Below, one piece after another: positions 43,427-55,009 of a stretch of DNA of 64,000 bases (positions are counted from its first letter, which is position 1; each line of letters begins with the position of its first letter). Both the position numbers and the translations under genes were made by a program. The notes beneath the pieces were generated by a model. That model had not been told where the DNA came from and ran no database searches. It saw only the letters and a list, made by a program, of their open reading frames with translations. This DNA comes from Omphiscola glabra. Its lineage: Eukaryota; Mollusca; Gastropoda; Lymnaeidae. The stretch lies in contig OZ024794.1 in assembly GCA_964017045.1 (NCBI GenBank), positions 35,693,182-35,757,181 of the forward strand, in the 5' to 3' direction.

Positions 43427-43687
43427 TTATATAAACAAAAAGTACAACGTCTCTGTGTGCGTACAATTAGGTATAGGGTTAGGGAACTGCAATCGTCTGA
43501 AGAAGCTGAGGTTTTTGCCCTTGTTAATCTTTTTCGCCCCACAAATTCGCAACGCTACACAGCCGCGTGCCCGATCTACAAGTTCCGCTTTATTTTCAGT
43601 TACCGGCTGATGCAGTTCCCGTAAAAATTTCTTAATTTCTTCAACTCGCCAGGTTTCAAATGCTGTTTTCGCCATGTGAGCAGCCAT
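43427..43687 (-). CDS. Candidate first exon with a SAP-like segment (weak)
   Basis: Minus-strand frame of 86 codons starting at an ATG in ACAAAGATGGCTGCTCAC. Residues 9-41 (AFETWRVEEIKKFLRELHQP, then VTENKAELVDRARG) resemble a SAP motif: a helix with W..EIKKFL, a loop with Pro, and K.ELV.RA. SAP domains bind DNA and often sit at the N terminus. After residue 42 the sequence loses any family likeness, so an intron may begin there, but I see no strong donor site. The ATG lies in an AAGATGGC word like the YY1/initiator element at some animal promoters, and this 18-20 bp is directly duplicated just upstream. Downstream exons, if any, would have to lie beyond the LINE. It could equally be a chance frame or a gene fragment. 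Confidence 0.3.
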   Translation of the reverse strand: MAAHMAKTAFETWRVEEIKKFLRELHQPVTENKAELVDRARGCVALRICGAKKINKGKNLSFFRRLQFPNPIPNCTHTETLYFLFI

Positions 43688-44040
43688 CTTTGTTGATGTG
43701 AGCAGCCATCTTTGTACGTTCTTTGTACTCCCCCGGTATGAACGATAACTCTGGGGGACAAGGGAAGTTGCAGTCTCCTTATAGGGTGGGATAATGACGT
43801 CGCAAATGATTGAAAACGCTTTTCGTTTTTCCTAGTTTCAATGGATAATTTTTTTTAGAGCACATTGAATTAGAGAAGTTTTATTTTTATTTTCCCTTAC
43901 TATCGCAATAGGACACCGTCACAGTATGAGCTCTAAGATTTCATTTCTAATTGTTACGTGTATGGATGCGTCTCATTGTGCAATGTATATAGTTTATAAT
44001 GATCTATTCGTCTCTATCGATTAGCTTGGGTCGGTATATC
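43688..44040. other. Spacer upstream of the SAP-like frame
   Basis: GTGAGCAGCCATCTTTGT is directly repeated at about 43676-43715. Otherwise AT-rich with no feature recognised. Confidence 0.35.
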
Positions 44041-44545
44041 ATCTGGGTTGTCGATTGGTTTGAGTCTGTAATCTGGGTTGTCGATTGGTTTGAGTCTGTA
44101 ATCTGGGTTGTCGATTGGATTGCGTCTGTAATCTGGGTTGTCGATTGGTTTGAGTCTGTAATCTGGGTTGTCGATTGGTTTGAGTCTGTAATCTGGGTTG
44201 TCGATTGGATTGCGTCTGTAATCTGGGTTGTCGATTGGTTTGAGTCTGTAATCTGGGTTGTCGATTGGATTGAGTCTGTAATCTGGGTTGTCGATTGGTT
44301 TGAGTCTGTAATCTGGGTTGTCGATTGGTTTGAGTCTGTAATCTGGGTTGTCGATTGGTTTGAGTCTGTAATCTGGGTTGTCGATTGGTTTGAGTCTGTA
44401 ATCTGGGTTTGTCGATTGGTTTCAGTATGTATATCATCTGGGTTGTCGATTGGTTTCAGTATGTATATCATCTGGGTTGTCGATTGGTTTCAGTATGTAT
44501 ATCATCTGGGTTGTCGATTGGTTTCAGTATGTATATCATCTGAAG
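44041..44545. repeat. 30-bp tandem array, 12 units, plus 4 units of about 34 bp
   Basis: The first 12 units are ATCTGGGTTGTCGATTGGTT plus TGAGTCTGTA (30 bp = 10 codons), with ggtttgag/ggattgcg variants. The last four change to CAGTATGTATATC endings of about 34 bp, starting after a 1-bp T insertion at about 44408. The 30-bp period keeps frames open on both strands. Confidence 0.94.
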
Positions 44546-45450
44546 AATTATGAAAGACTTTGTTTTTAAAGCGACACTCCATTAACGACATTGTTATGGT
44601 TAATTTCAATGGAAGATAGATTAAACACGTCGGCGTCGCCTTCTCTAACACAAAAAGCAGACGTCGTTATGATGAGCGTCTTTCTTATTCCCACGTGCAA
44701 TCAGACGCCATTGTCCAGACACTTCAACTCGTTAACTCTCCGGGTCAGGCGGGGCCGAGCACACCAGGAAGTAAGCTCCTTCACAGAAACTTTTTCATTT
44801 CTTACGATCTTGGCACATCCATTAAGCCCCCCCCCCCTCACAACCCTTCACACCCCCTCACAACCCTTCACACCCCCTCCCTAACCGGGCCACAAAAAAT
44901 TACGAAAGCAAGGCTTTTACATGAACTTTTCTAAAAAGACAACTATTTTTGTAAGGGTTTGCTCCACTAGGGCTAATTACGTTAGCTGGGAGCCCATTGA
45001 ATAGAGAAGCCTCTCTGCTCATATCCACACAATCTCGTGTCACTTGACTGGAATGCCGGGAGGATTATCTCAGTGTAATAACTGTTTTGACAAGATCGAT
45101 TATAAAAAAACTATGAACATTACATTTATTGCATTACTGAAGATCTTAGATGAGATATTCAAAGTGCTGTTTGGGGTGCGATGGGGGGGGGATAAGAGAT
45201 GTATTAAAGCGTTGGGTAAGAGGCATACTGGAGGTAAACATAAACATTAGATGAGATGATCGCATCCAGAATACCCACAAGCTTCCTTGCAGAAAAAAAA
45301 ATGATTATGGACAAAACAAGACATATCCGAGATAGGAATAGACATATAATATAAGGACCATGGACAAAACTTAAGGCATACCCGAGATAGCACAGACATA
45401 TTAAAGGCGAGCCCGAAATCAAAGACCAAGAATAACCATAGGTTTGTGAC
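44546..45450. other. Unique sequence, no gene recognised
   Basis: A short CACCCCCTCACAACCCTT repeat (two to three copies) lies at 44837-44880. No coding domain. Confidence 0.45.
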
Positions 45451-45451
45451 A

Positions 45452-46432
45452 CGCCGTATCAAGTAGTCCAGAGATCTTGCTAGAATGCCATATCACGTAG
45501 TCCAGAGACCTTGCTAGAATGGGATATCACGTAGTCCAGAGACCTTGCTGAAATACCATATCACGTAGTCCAGAGACCTTGCTAGAATGCCATATCACGT
45601 AGTCCAGAGACCTTGCTAGAATGCCGTATCACGTAGTCCAGAGACCTTGCTAGAATGCCATATCACGTAGTCCAGAGACCTTGCTAGAATGCCATATCAC
45701 GTAGTCCAGAGACCTTGCTAGAATGCCATATCACGTAGTCCAGAGACCTTGCTAGAATGCCATATCACGTATCCCAGAGACCTTGCTAGAATGCCATATC
45801 ACGTAGTCCAGAGACCTTGCTAGAATGCCATATCACGTAGTCCAGAGACCTTGCTAGAATGCCATATCACGTAGTCCAGAGACCTTGCTAGAATGCCATA
45901 TCACGTAGTCCAGAGACCTTGCTAGAATGCCATATCACGTAGTCTAGAGACCTTGCTAGAATGCCATATCACGTAGTCCAGAGACCTTGCTGAAATACCG
46001 TATCACGTAGTCCAGAGACCTTGCTAGAATGCCATATCACGTAGTCCAGAGACCTTGCTGAAATACCATATCACGTAGTCCAGAGACCTTGCTAGAATGC
46101 AATATCACGTAGTTCAGAGACCTTGCTAGAATGCAATATCACGTAGTCCAGAGATCTTGCTAGAATGCCATATCACGTAGTCCAGAGACCTTGCTAGAAT
46201 GCCATATCACGTAGTCCAGAGACCTTGCTGAAATACCGTATCACGTAGCCCAGAGACCTTGCTAGAATGCAATATCACGTAGTCCAGAGACCTTGCTAGA
46301 ATGCCATATCACGTAGTCCAGAGACCTTGCTAGAATGCCGTATCACGTAGTCCAGAGACCTTGCTAGAATGCCATATCACGTAGTCCAGAGACCTTGCTA
46401 GAATGCCATATCACGTAGTCCAGAGACCCTAC
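45452..46432. repeat. 34-bp tandem array, about 29 units
   Basis: TATCACGTAGTCCAGAGACC plus TTGCTAGAATGCCA has a 34-bp period (for example GAATGCC at 45485, GAATGGG at 45519). A minority version ends TGCTGAAATACC and recurs at about 45548, 45990, 46058 and 46228. Single-base variants are scattered through the array. Confidence 0.95.
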
Positions 46433-47040
46433 TGAAAAGCTTAAAATATGAATAGTGCTGGTAAACCAGTACCTCAGGGGCTCATTGTGGGTTTTGGGGG
46501 CAGGTGGTGGGTGGCGCTCAACAGCTGTGTTATTTGGGTTGGGTTGGGTTCTCACAGTATTACTCTCTGCTAATTTCCTTGCTGCAAGAGTTTTTATACT
46601 TATACTTATTTTTTTAAAAACAGTTAACAATTTAACAATTTACCGTTCTACGTTAAAAAAATTGTATAATGAACAATTTCTTTTTATAAATGTAATACTT
46701 AAATTGACAGTAAATTTAAATCATCATATAAATTGTGATCTTACATAGATATAAATATTACAGTAAATTGCCTACGTTTATTGAGGTTGGGGGGGGGGGG
46801 CAGGCGGACTCCAAATCAGGTTTAGTAATAGGAAATACAAAACATGGGATAGCAAAACATGGGATAGAGTAAACTTGGGACAGGGGAAAATGGGATAGGG
46901 AAACATGTTTTTTCCAAAAATATATTATCATTTAAAAAACGAACATGCTGACAAAAAAACCTTCTTCAGCCAATAAAAACAGTTTAAAAATTATTTTTAA
47001 AATGCTTTTAAAAAATTGATGGAAAATGAGCTTCTCATCT
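46433..47040. other. AT-rich sequence with dispersed SINE-like core, copy 6
   Basis: At about 46925-46990 the reverse-oriented core appears as CGAACATGCTGACAAAAAAA then CCTTCTTCAGCCAATAAAAA. GGGATAG words recur at 46850-46905. No gene. Confidence 0.5.
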
Positions 47041-47245
47041 CGCTTGTTCTGTACGAGAGTCTGTACGAGAGTCTGTACGAGAGTCTGTACGAGAGTCTGT
47101 ACGGGAGCTTGTACTAGAGTTTGTACGAGAGTTTGTTCGAGAGTCTGTTTGAGAGTCTGTACGAGAGTCTGTATGAGAATCTGTACGAGAGTCTGTACGA
47201 GAGTTAGTTGGAGAGTTTGTAGGAGAGTCTGTACGAGAGCTTGCA
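47041..47245. repeat. 12-bp tandem array, about 16 units
   Basis: The unit is GAGTCTGTACGA, with t/c, g/t and a/g variants. 12 bp is 4 codons, so several frames remain open (a Cys-Thr-Arg-Val cycle on one strand). Not a gene. Confidence 0.92.
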
Positions 47246-48085
47246 CTTGTCTCTTGGACACGGCTTGAGATACGATATTTGGACTTTTTTTTCCGAAGAA
47301 TACTAACGGTTAAATTTTTTTGTATTGAATCAAACAGTGAACGACGCTGCAAACTATAATTGTATTCTCAGATTGGAGCGCATCGTCTCCTCATATTTAA
47401 GTTGTTATTTGTGGGGTAGGAGGCAGGGGCGCCAACCAATTAATAATATCCCCAGACCGCCCAGGGACCGAGAGCTTGGACGATGTTGCGTGTTGCGTAA
47501 TCAATTTAGCTCTTTGGACCTCCCCGATTACTTATTAAGAATAGATCGAGAGCGGTCGACGATTGCAATGGCCGCCTATAATAGGTATAGAAATGTTGCC
47601 CGACTTTCGGTAATGGATTTATGGTTTGTCTACCTATTTTTCCTCTCTCTCCCCGTTCCTAGCTTTAAATCTCCGAACACCCCCTTGTCTGTGAGGATTG
47701 AGCTCTAAATTATAATATTAAAAAAGTACTTTAGTCAAGAGATAGATATTTAGAAAATGTCACACTCTAAATCTCGAGGAGTATTGATTATTTTAAAATG
47801 CTATCCAACGATTGCAATGGTTGTGAATTTGTCAATAACTAATAAGTTAAAAAGAAAGAAAAAGTAGAGAGAAAAGCTTCTGTAAACTTTTCTTCCAACG
47901 TACCAATACTTTATATATATATTATATACCTTGATGCAAGTTATTGGAACATTAGTTGATTGAACTTTTCGTTTGCTGATATAATAACAAAATTATGGGT
48001 GCAAATAAATTATATGTCAAAAATAAATTATTATCAATTATTTATTGTGCTTTTGTTTTTATGCTTATTGAATTAAAAACCACAT
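47246..48085. other. Unique sequence; one unrecognised 127-codon frame
   Basis: A plus-strand frame at 47325-47708 of 127 codons includes RLERIVSSYLSCYLWG and DLPDYLLRIDRERST. I recognise no family, start context or splice pattern. The rest is AT-rich. Confidence 0.35.
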
Positions 48086-48087
48086 TT

Positions 48088-48297
48088 TTCCAAAATATTT
48101 TCAATCATCACTATAACATAATCATATTTCACTATATTTGCATCACTATAACATGATCAGATTTCACTATATTTGCATCACTATAACATGATTATATTTC
48201 ACTATATTTGCATCACTATAACATGATTATATTTCACTATATTTGCATCACTATAACATGATCATATTTCCCTACATTTGCATCATTGTAACATGTT
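48088..48297. repeat. 35-bp minisatellite, about 6 units, interrupted by a LINE
   Basis: GCATCACTATAACATGATCA plus TATTTCACTATATTT has a 35-bp period (48140, 48175 and onward). A further unit-like piece, ACATAATTATATTTCACCAT then ATTCTTCACTAT, appears at about 51699-51732, just after the LINE 3' end. Confidence 0.9.
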
Positions 48298-48449
48298 AGC
48301 AACAAGATGGCTGACGCGCAAAATTTACGAATACTGAAATATTTCAAAAATCGGGAAAATGATGAATATTTACTGATATAAATCTTCAAATTAAATGCGG
48401 GAAGTTATGGTAAGAGTACGGGAGTAAACCCAAACTGTAAAATCCGGAG

Positions 48450-49481
48450 ATGGAGTCCCGAAGTCGATCTGACGCCGATAACAATGTCATTTCGTCAACT
48501 CCTGCGACGCAGTCAGTGCCAAGCTGTATTGACAATTGTCATTTCCTTGGATCCACTGGTTGCGTGGAGAGTGGGGATCTGCTGCATTGGGCAACAGCTG
48601 GTCTCCATAAATCACCGCCCAGGCCAATTAGCTGTACTGGTGACGTCACTTCACGAGGAGCAGAGTTTTTTTATAAGGCAAAGAAAGTAAATAGAAGGAA
48701 GACTCAACCACTTCGATTTGCAACATGGAATGTAAGGACGATGTGTCCTGGCTTTGAAACCGACATTCAAGAGGTTGACAACGCAAGGAAAACTGCTGTA
48801 ATTGACAAGGAGCTCGCCAGACTAAATATTGATATTGCCTGCCTTCAAGAGACCCGACTAGCGGATAGTGGTACCATAAAGGAAGCCAGCTACACATTCT
48901 ACTGGCAGGGGAAACCCGCAGATGAACCTAGGCGGCATGGTGTTGGATTTGCCGTAAAAAACACATTTAATGCTAGGGTAGGAGCTGATCAGGAAGCCTG
49001 GCCTTCATGTCTTGGTTATCACGGATTAGGAAGGATTAATGATAATGGACAACGTCTGTTGGAGTTGTGCTGCTCCCATGGTCTCTGTGTTACCAACACC
49101 TTCTTCAAATGTAAACAAATCCAAAAAGTGTCATGGCGACACCCACGTTCCCGCCACTGGCACCAGCTAGACCTCGTCATCACCAGGCGCGTGGAGCTAG
49201 CCAGTGTACTTCACACACGCAGTTACCACAGAGCCGACTGTGACACGGACCATTCTCTTGTAGCAAGCAAGATACGACTAATGCCAAAAAAATTGCATAA
49301 TGCAAAAAATAACTGTCGTCCACGAATTAACATCCACTGCTCAAACAATCCAGAAAAAATTCAGCAATTCTCAAAAGTGTTGCAGGATACCCTTGCCAAA
49401 GGGTCACCCGATAGCACTATTGACTCTAAGTGGACTCATTTACGAGATGCTATGTACGATTCAGCCATGTTCGCCCAGTAA
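48450..49481 (+). pseudogene. APE-type endonuclease domain of the LINE, internally deleted
   Basis: A frame of 343 codons. This domain nicks target DNA to prime reverse transcription. Visible motifs: ATWNVRTM (Asn94), CLQETRL (Glu134), FNARVGAD (173-180), HQLDLVITRR (Asp241 region) and CDTDHSLV (Asp267-His268). Between FAVKNT (172) and FNAR (173) the frame jumps directly. The expected segment of roughly 70 residues, with the SVYAP-type Tyr and the GD of GDFNAR, is missing, and the frame is kept. The nuclease is therefore dead although the frame is open. The N-terminal 85 residues (SRSDADNNVISSTPATQ...) are low in similarity to known domains. The frame ends in TAA at 49479-49481, followed by NNDWYEAHW in another frame. 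Confidence 0.88.
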
Positions 49482-49483
49482 AA

Positions 49484-51657
49484 TGGAGCATAAAAATAAT
49501 GACTGGTACGAGGCGCATTGGAATGTGATGGAACCCGTAACCGAGATGAAGAGAAGAGCCCTACTTGCCTATAGGGATGCACCTTGTGCTCATACACTAC
49601 AGGCTCTCCGAAATGCAAAAAAAAATATCCCAGCAGACTGCCCGTCATTGTGCCAACACTTACTGGCTGGAAATTTGCAACTGCATCCAATCAGCTTCTG
49701 ACAACGGGGATGCAAGAAACATGTACGAGGGCATCAAGAGGGCATTATGTCCACATACTTCAAAAATAGCACCGCTCAAGTCCAAGACTGGTCAAATTAT
49801 TCAGAACCCAAACGAACAACTCCGGCTTTGGGTTGAGCATTATCTTGAGCTATACGCAACAGTGAATGTAGTCACTGAGACCGCTCTGAATAACATTCCA
49901 GCCTTGACAATAATGGAAGAACTAGATGAAGAGCCAACAATGCAGGAGCTCGAAAAAGCAATAGACTATCTTGCTGTTGGGAAGGCACCAGGGATTGACG
50001 GCATTCCCCCGGAAGTCCTCAAAAATGGAAAAACAATACTAATTCAGCCCTTACATGAGCTCCTATGTCTGTGTTGGGAAAAAGGTCACATTCCCCAGGA
50101 CATGAGAGACGCTAACATTGTAACATTGTACAAAAATAAAGGGGACCGAATGATTGTAATAACTACCGAGGAATTTCTCTCCTTGGTTTAGTTGGAAAGA
50201 CCTTTGCCCGTGTTGCCTTAAAACGATTGCAGAGTCTGGCTAACCGCATCTATCCAGAGTCCCAGTGTGGCTTCCGGAGTGGGCGCTCAACTATAGACAT
50301 GATATTCTCGTTACGCCAAATGCAGGAGAAGTGTCGTGAACAGCATATGCCTCTTTATATCGCTTTTATAGATCTGACAAAGGCATTTGACTTGGTAAGT
50401 CGGAATGGCCTGTTCAGTATCTTACAAAGAATAGGTTGTCCCCCACGACTGCTCACAATCATACAATCATTTCACAAAAACATGCACAGCACAGTCACAT
50501 TCAATGGCGCTGTCTCTGAGGCATTCCCAGTCAGCAGCGGAGTAAAACAGGGTTGTGTACTGGCACCAACTCTCTTCTCCATGTTCTTCTCGATGCTCCT
50601 TCAATTTGCTTTCAAGGACTGTGAAGATGGAGTGTACATACATACCAGATCTGATGGTAGGCTGTTCAATATCGCTCGCTTTCGTGCAAAGACCAAAGTA
50701 AAAAAGGTACTAATTCGTGAACTACTGTTCGCTGACGATGCCGCCTTAACATCTCACACAGAAGAAGGTCTTCAGCGGCTAGTTAACCGTCTATCACACG
50801 CTTGTAAAGAGTTTGGATTGTTAATTAGTCTACAGAAAACTCATGTCATGATGCAAGAAGCGCCGTCCCCTCCAATTATAACTATTGAGGGCCATAATCT
50901 GTCGGTTGTTGAGCATTTCACATACCTTGGATCCAATATATCTAGTTCTCTATCCATTGATGAAGAGATAAAAATTAGGATCGCAAAAGCAGCAGCAACT
51001 ATGGCTAAACTGAATAAGCGGGTGTGGAATAATCTCAATCTAACTGACAAAACAAAGCTAAGTGTCTATCAGGCATGCGTGCTTAGTACGCTCCTATATG
51101 GCAGTGAAGTATGGACCACATATACCAGTCACGAGCGGAAACTCAACAGCTTCCATCAACGATGCCTGCGTCGCATTCTACGCATCCAAAGGCAGGACAA
51201 GGTGACCAACACAGAGATCTTTGAACGTTCCAAAATGTGTAGCATATTCTCCGCTCTTAGCAAGAAGCGCCTTCGCTGGTTAGGCCACGTAAGGAGAATG
51301 GAGGAAGACCGTATTCCAAAGATGCTGTTGTATGGAGAGTTGGCAGAAGGGACAAGACTTATTGGACAGCCTCGCCTGAGATATATGGACGTTTGCAAAA
51401 AGAGCATGAAGGAAGCGAACATTGAAGTCAATAAATGGGAGATCATTGCCGAACAACGTTCCAGCTGGCGAACGGCAGTGTATGAAGGAGTGAAAAAGGC
51501 AGAAGATGTGCGGAACGAAGCCCTTACAAGAAAAAGAACAGCACGGAAGGCCAAAATTAACCAGGAATCATCATTCTCCTGCGTGAAATGCAGACGGGAT
51601 TGTCATTCCCGGATTGGCCTAGTGAGCCACTCGTCGAAGTGTAGGACTACAATATAG
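49484..51657 (+). pseudogene. Reverse transcriptase region of the LINE, two internal frameshifts
   Basis: Piece 1 (from about 49484) reads NNDWYEAHWNVMEPVTEMKR and breaks at A9 (49617-49625). Piece 2 reads QQTARHCANTYWLEIC...EELDEEPTMQELEKAIDYLA, GKAPGIDGIPPEV, PQDMRDANIVTLYKNKGD and breaks by loss of one base at about 50149. Piece 3 runs from NNYRGISLLGLVGK to the stop at 51655-51657. Counting from the ATG at 50227: CGFRSGRSTIDMIF (14-27), motif A AFIDLTKAFDLVS, motif B GVKQGCVLAPTLF (105-117), motif C LLFADDAAL (FADD 168-171), then RLRWLGHVRRM and a C-terminal CX2C-X12-HX3C finger (Cys452, Cys455, His468, Cys472). The 476-codon last piece is intact, so decay is fairly recent. Confidence 0.9.
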
Positions 51658-51693
51658 CTACTCCATCGTCTCGTGAAGACGGAAGGATGCCAT

Positions 51694-54530
51694 ACAACAT
51701 AATTATATTTCACCATATATTCTTCACTATTTCGGTGGTGAAAGATGATGAGAAAGGTCATGAATTATGACCTCAGTGTTGTTAAAACAATCAGCGTGTT
51801 GCTTGAGAAATGCCTTTTGTTAACATTCGTGGCCTATCTCTCATTCTCCTTTTAAGAAAATAGATTTATTTAATACTATAAAATATCACCCGATTTTATC
51901 GAGATAAATCTGGCAGGCACTTTGCGATAATTTCTACCTGCTGTTGCGAAAACTCATCACAATTCCTTATTTCTAAAAGAAGCATCTATGTAATAATGTT
52001 TACGTTTCTAACACCATTAAAAGTTTTAAGAAATATTTTGTGCAATACATTATACACGTACCCTACCCATTTTCGCGCTCCTAAAATACAATATTTATTT
52101 TGTTTCAATATTACCCAAATATAAATGATCACTAATTAAATTCTTATTGTCACTAAAGGAGTCCATCGAAGGCTGATTGCTACGGTAGAGCAAAACTTTA
52201 GATAGCATGTGTTTTTAAATGGTTAAATGTTGGGCTTACTCTACCACATTTCGTGTGCCTAACTTGAATTTGCTTTTTTTTTACTCTCTAAAAAATTGAG
52301 AAAACGTATTCTTAAATTTACAACAAAACTATATAAACCATCTTAAATAAATTTTAATAAACGGAACACTAATATCTTCATTAAAAATTTAACCAAATTT
52401 TTGCCTGTGTTTTCTACTATATTATCGAAAAATCGTAAAACAAAGAATTCTTTTCTCTAAAGAAGTATCTCTTAACAGTTTTTCACGTCTTTAACAGCCT
52501 TGTGTGTCTTTTTTAACAGAAATGTTATTAATCTCATAACAACATACACCCACTGTACTTTTTGCAAAGTAAAAAAAAAAAAGTATAGATATTTTTCATT
52601 TTTAAAAAGAAATCTTAACCCAACAACTATTTTCACAATTAAATTTTCACTTGTGTAAAATAATGATTGAGTTTTGATAATCATGGTTGACTTATGTAAA
52701 TGTACCCACGTTTTGTCAACGTCATTGATTTTCGTAATTGGTAAACACGTGTTTATTTGTAAAAAGAAAATGTAACACCTCTTTTTCGCGACTATAATAT
52801 CATTGGATTGAAAGATATTGTCATCCACGTAAAAATGTATACACCCTATTCCCTCGATATATTTGTACCAACAAAAGTTAATTATTTATCAAATTCATTC
52901 CTTTATTATTATGCTGCCTGTGGCAAAATAAAGGTATCGTAGGATATATATATATATTTACTAATGAACACTGTTATCGCTAGTTGAGTTAATAGTTTGA
53001 CAAAAATACCCAGAATGAAGATAAAAGCTACAACAGAGAGTATTGACAGCTGACAAGCTTGATACGTTTGTCAAAGCGAATATGTTGCAATTTACCATAC
53101 TTCCGTCATTCCATTTAACCACACGGTCTCTTGGGGTACAGATTCACCACTATCTTTTCTCGTCTTAAAAAGGTTTCACTACATAGTCATTGATTTAGAG
53201 CCTTTCAGGGCTGACTTCAGTTGATTTAAAAAAGGAAATGAGTAAAACAGAGTAGTGTCAAACCTGAAAAAAAGGAACGCAACAAAACAATGAACGTGTC
53301 GACAGGAAGCCTTCGTCAACGAACAAACAGAAAAAAAACAGATAAAGATTTAAAAATAACACTTATCTGAGAAGTAGTATACGAGAGGGGAGCAAAAGAA
53401 TCTTTGCTGAAATTTAAAAAAAAAAAACAAGGAACATTGTCATTTTAACACAGGCACATTGAAATAATTATATTCTAATGTAACTTAAATGAAACAAATG
53501 ATATTCCTATACCAGCTCTATAACACCTTGACATTTCAACACAGACCATGACAACGTCTTTTATGACGTCATCAATCGAACGACAGCTCCATTGAAAAGG
53601 AAAGGACACTGTTTTTTTAGATGTATAAAGTACGCTTTGAACATTTTGTTAAATTGGGGTAGCCTCCAAAAAATTTAAATCAACAAAATAATCTAACGGC
53701 AAAATGTCGTCTGACTTTACTTTTCACCCAAACATATAGGCCTGCTGGACCCGTGTCAAAAAATGGATTGGCGGTTGTGATGTTTGCCCAGTACGTTTGC
53801 CCACTGGTACCGTTATTAACAATCCTTTTTCTTCCTCTTTGTTTTCTTTTTCGGCCTGGGCTAAGCACTTTTTTTGTGTTGGTAATCGGATTTTGTGTCA
53901 CGTGTGAGCAAGGCTCACTTAATTTAGCCAGCTTTAGTTATTTGATTTCTCGCCTTCATTTAAAATGGCTTCTTTGACATCGGCGCAAGTTAAGGATAGA
54001 GAAACGAACGAGTGTTTGACATGCGGGGGGCGGGGGAGGGAATGTAGAAATAGACATTCAACTTTTGAACTTGGCTTTTTACTAGAAGCAGGAGAAAATC
54101 TTGATCTTTCGACTCCTCCGCTACATACATGTGTTAATAGTTTTTAGTTGTACACTGGTGGGCTGTACATTAGTGTTTATTTAATCTTCTTAGATGACAT
54201 TGCTATGTTGTTTCTGACCAAGTGTGTCAGTTCTAAAACTTTCAACAACACTTAAAGTAAAATGATATTAACATTTAACATGTATGAGTATGTACCTATC
54301 GTAGTTTTTACGGTAGCAGTTTCGCAAAAGTTTCAAAACAATGGACCAAAAGTTCAAAGTCTGGAGAGCATTTTTTTTTAAAGGTTGTAATTTAACTGTC
54401 TTAAATCCATGACGTCACGAGCTTCTGAAACATGTTGTTCTACATTTTTTTATATTCTATAAGTGTCACATTTAACGGTAGCATTCAGTTTAAAGTAAAC
54501 AGCGTCTACATCAGCTTTTGTTAAACAGAT
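51694..54530. other. AT-rich non-coding stretch with one dispersed repeat
   Basis: About 2.8 kb without a recognisable gene. It contains the flanking minisatellite unit at 51699-51732 and the dispersed repeat copy 7 at 53255-53400. A 74-codon hydrophobic frame at 53753-53977 has no family likeness. Confidence 0.5.
53255..53400 (-). repeat. Dispersed SINE-like repeat, copy 7
   Basis: Plus-strand reading: TCAAACCTGAAAAAAAGGAA, CGCAACAAAACAATGAACGT, GTCGACAGGAAGCCTTCGTC, AACGAACAAACAG, then CTTATCTGAGAAGTAGTATA and CGAGAGGGGAGCAAAAGAAT. Same order as copies 4 and 5, ending inside the module that expanded in copy 5. Confidence 0.65.
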
Positions 54531-54531
54531 T

Positions 54532-54905
54532 GCTGGCATGTATTTCATCAATACACTTGGTGCTGGCATGTATTTCATCAATACACTTGGTGCTGGCATG
54601 TATTTCATCAATAAACTTGGTCCTGGCATGTATTTCATCAATACACTTGGTGCTGGCATGTATTTCATCAATACATATAAACTTGGTGCTGGCATGTATT
54701 TCATCAATACATATAAACTTGGTGCTGGCATGTATTTCATCAATACATATATAACATGGTGCTGGCATGTTTTTCATCAATACATAATTAAACTTGTTGC
54801 TGGCATGTATTTCAACAATACATATACACTTGGTGCTGGCATGTATTTCAACAATACATATACACTTGGTGCTGGCATGTATTTCAACAATACATATAAA
54901 CTTGG
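54532..54905. repeat. 30-38-bp tandem array, about 11 units
   Basis: GCTGGCATGTATTTCATCAA plus TACACTTGGT (30 bp) holds for the first four units. Then ATATAA insertions lengthen units to about 36-38 bp, and TTCATC becomes TTCAAC in the last three. Confidence 0.92.
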
Positions 54906-55009
54906 GGGTTGGTCTATATTTAAAGCATAATCAAAAAATAGGATTTGCTCATTTCCAAAAATAATGTAGTGAAACCTAAATGAACATTATGAAGGGAAAT
55001 AAATAGTAG

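Larger units (their letters stand above)
48298..51693 (+). mobile_element. Nearly full-length non-LTR retrotransposon (endonuclease + RT)
   Basis: About 3.4 kb. The 5' part has ACAAGATGGCTGACG near 48302 and a leader up to the first coding ATG. Then come an endonuclease frame (48450-49481), an RT frame in three pieces to 51657, a C-terminal C2HC finger, and a short 3' UTR ending CGTGAAGACGGAAGGATGCC. It lies inside a 35-bp minisatellite, whose units are found on both sides. It is disabled by an in-frame deletion in the endonuclease and by frame breaks near 49480, at the A9 run 49617-49625 and near 50149. The family is common in molluscs and other invertebrates; I do not assign its clade firmly. 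Confidence 0.88.

Noticed and set aside
43999..44553. Trp/Val/Asp-rich 184-codon frame
   Set aside because: 30-bp array artefact; the frame continues only because 30 is a multiple of three.
45452..46432. CRISPR array with 34-bp period
   Set aside because: Consecutive units are nearly identical with no unique spacers, and the context is eukaryotic; it is a minisatellite.
48450..51657. Host gene for an APE-like nuclease or telomerase-like RT
   Set aside because: The joined order of endonuclease, RT and C-terminal finger, with frameshifts and a location in a minisatellite, is that of a LINE.
53753..53977. Small hydrophobic protein gene (74 codons)
   Set aside because: Leu/Phe-rich but with no family match, neighbouring exons or start context; expected by chance in T-rich DNA.
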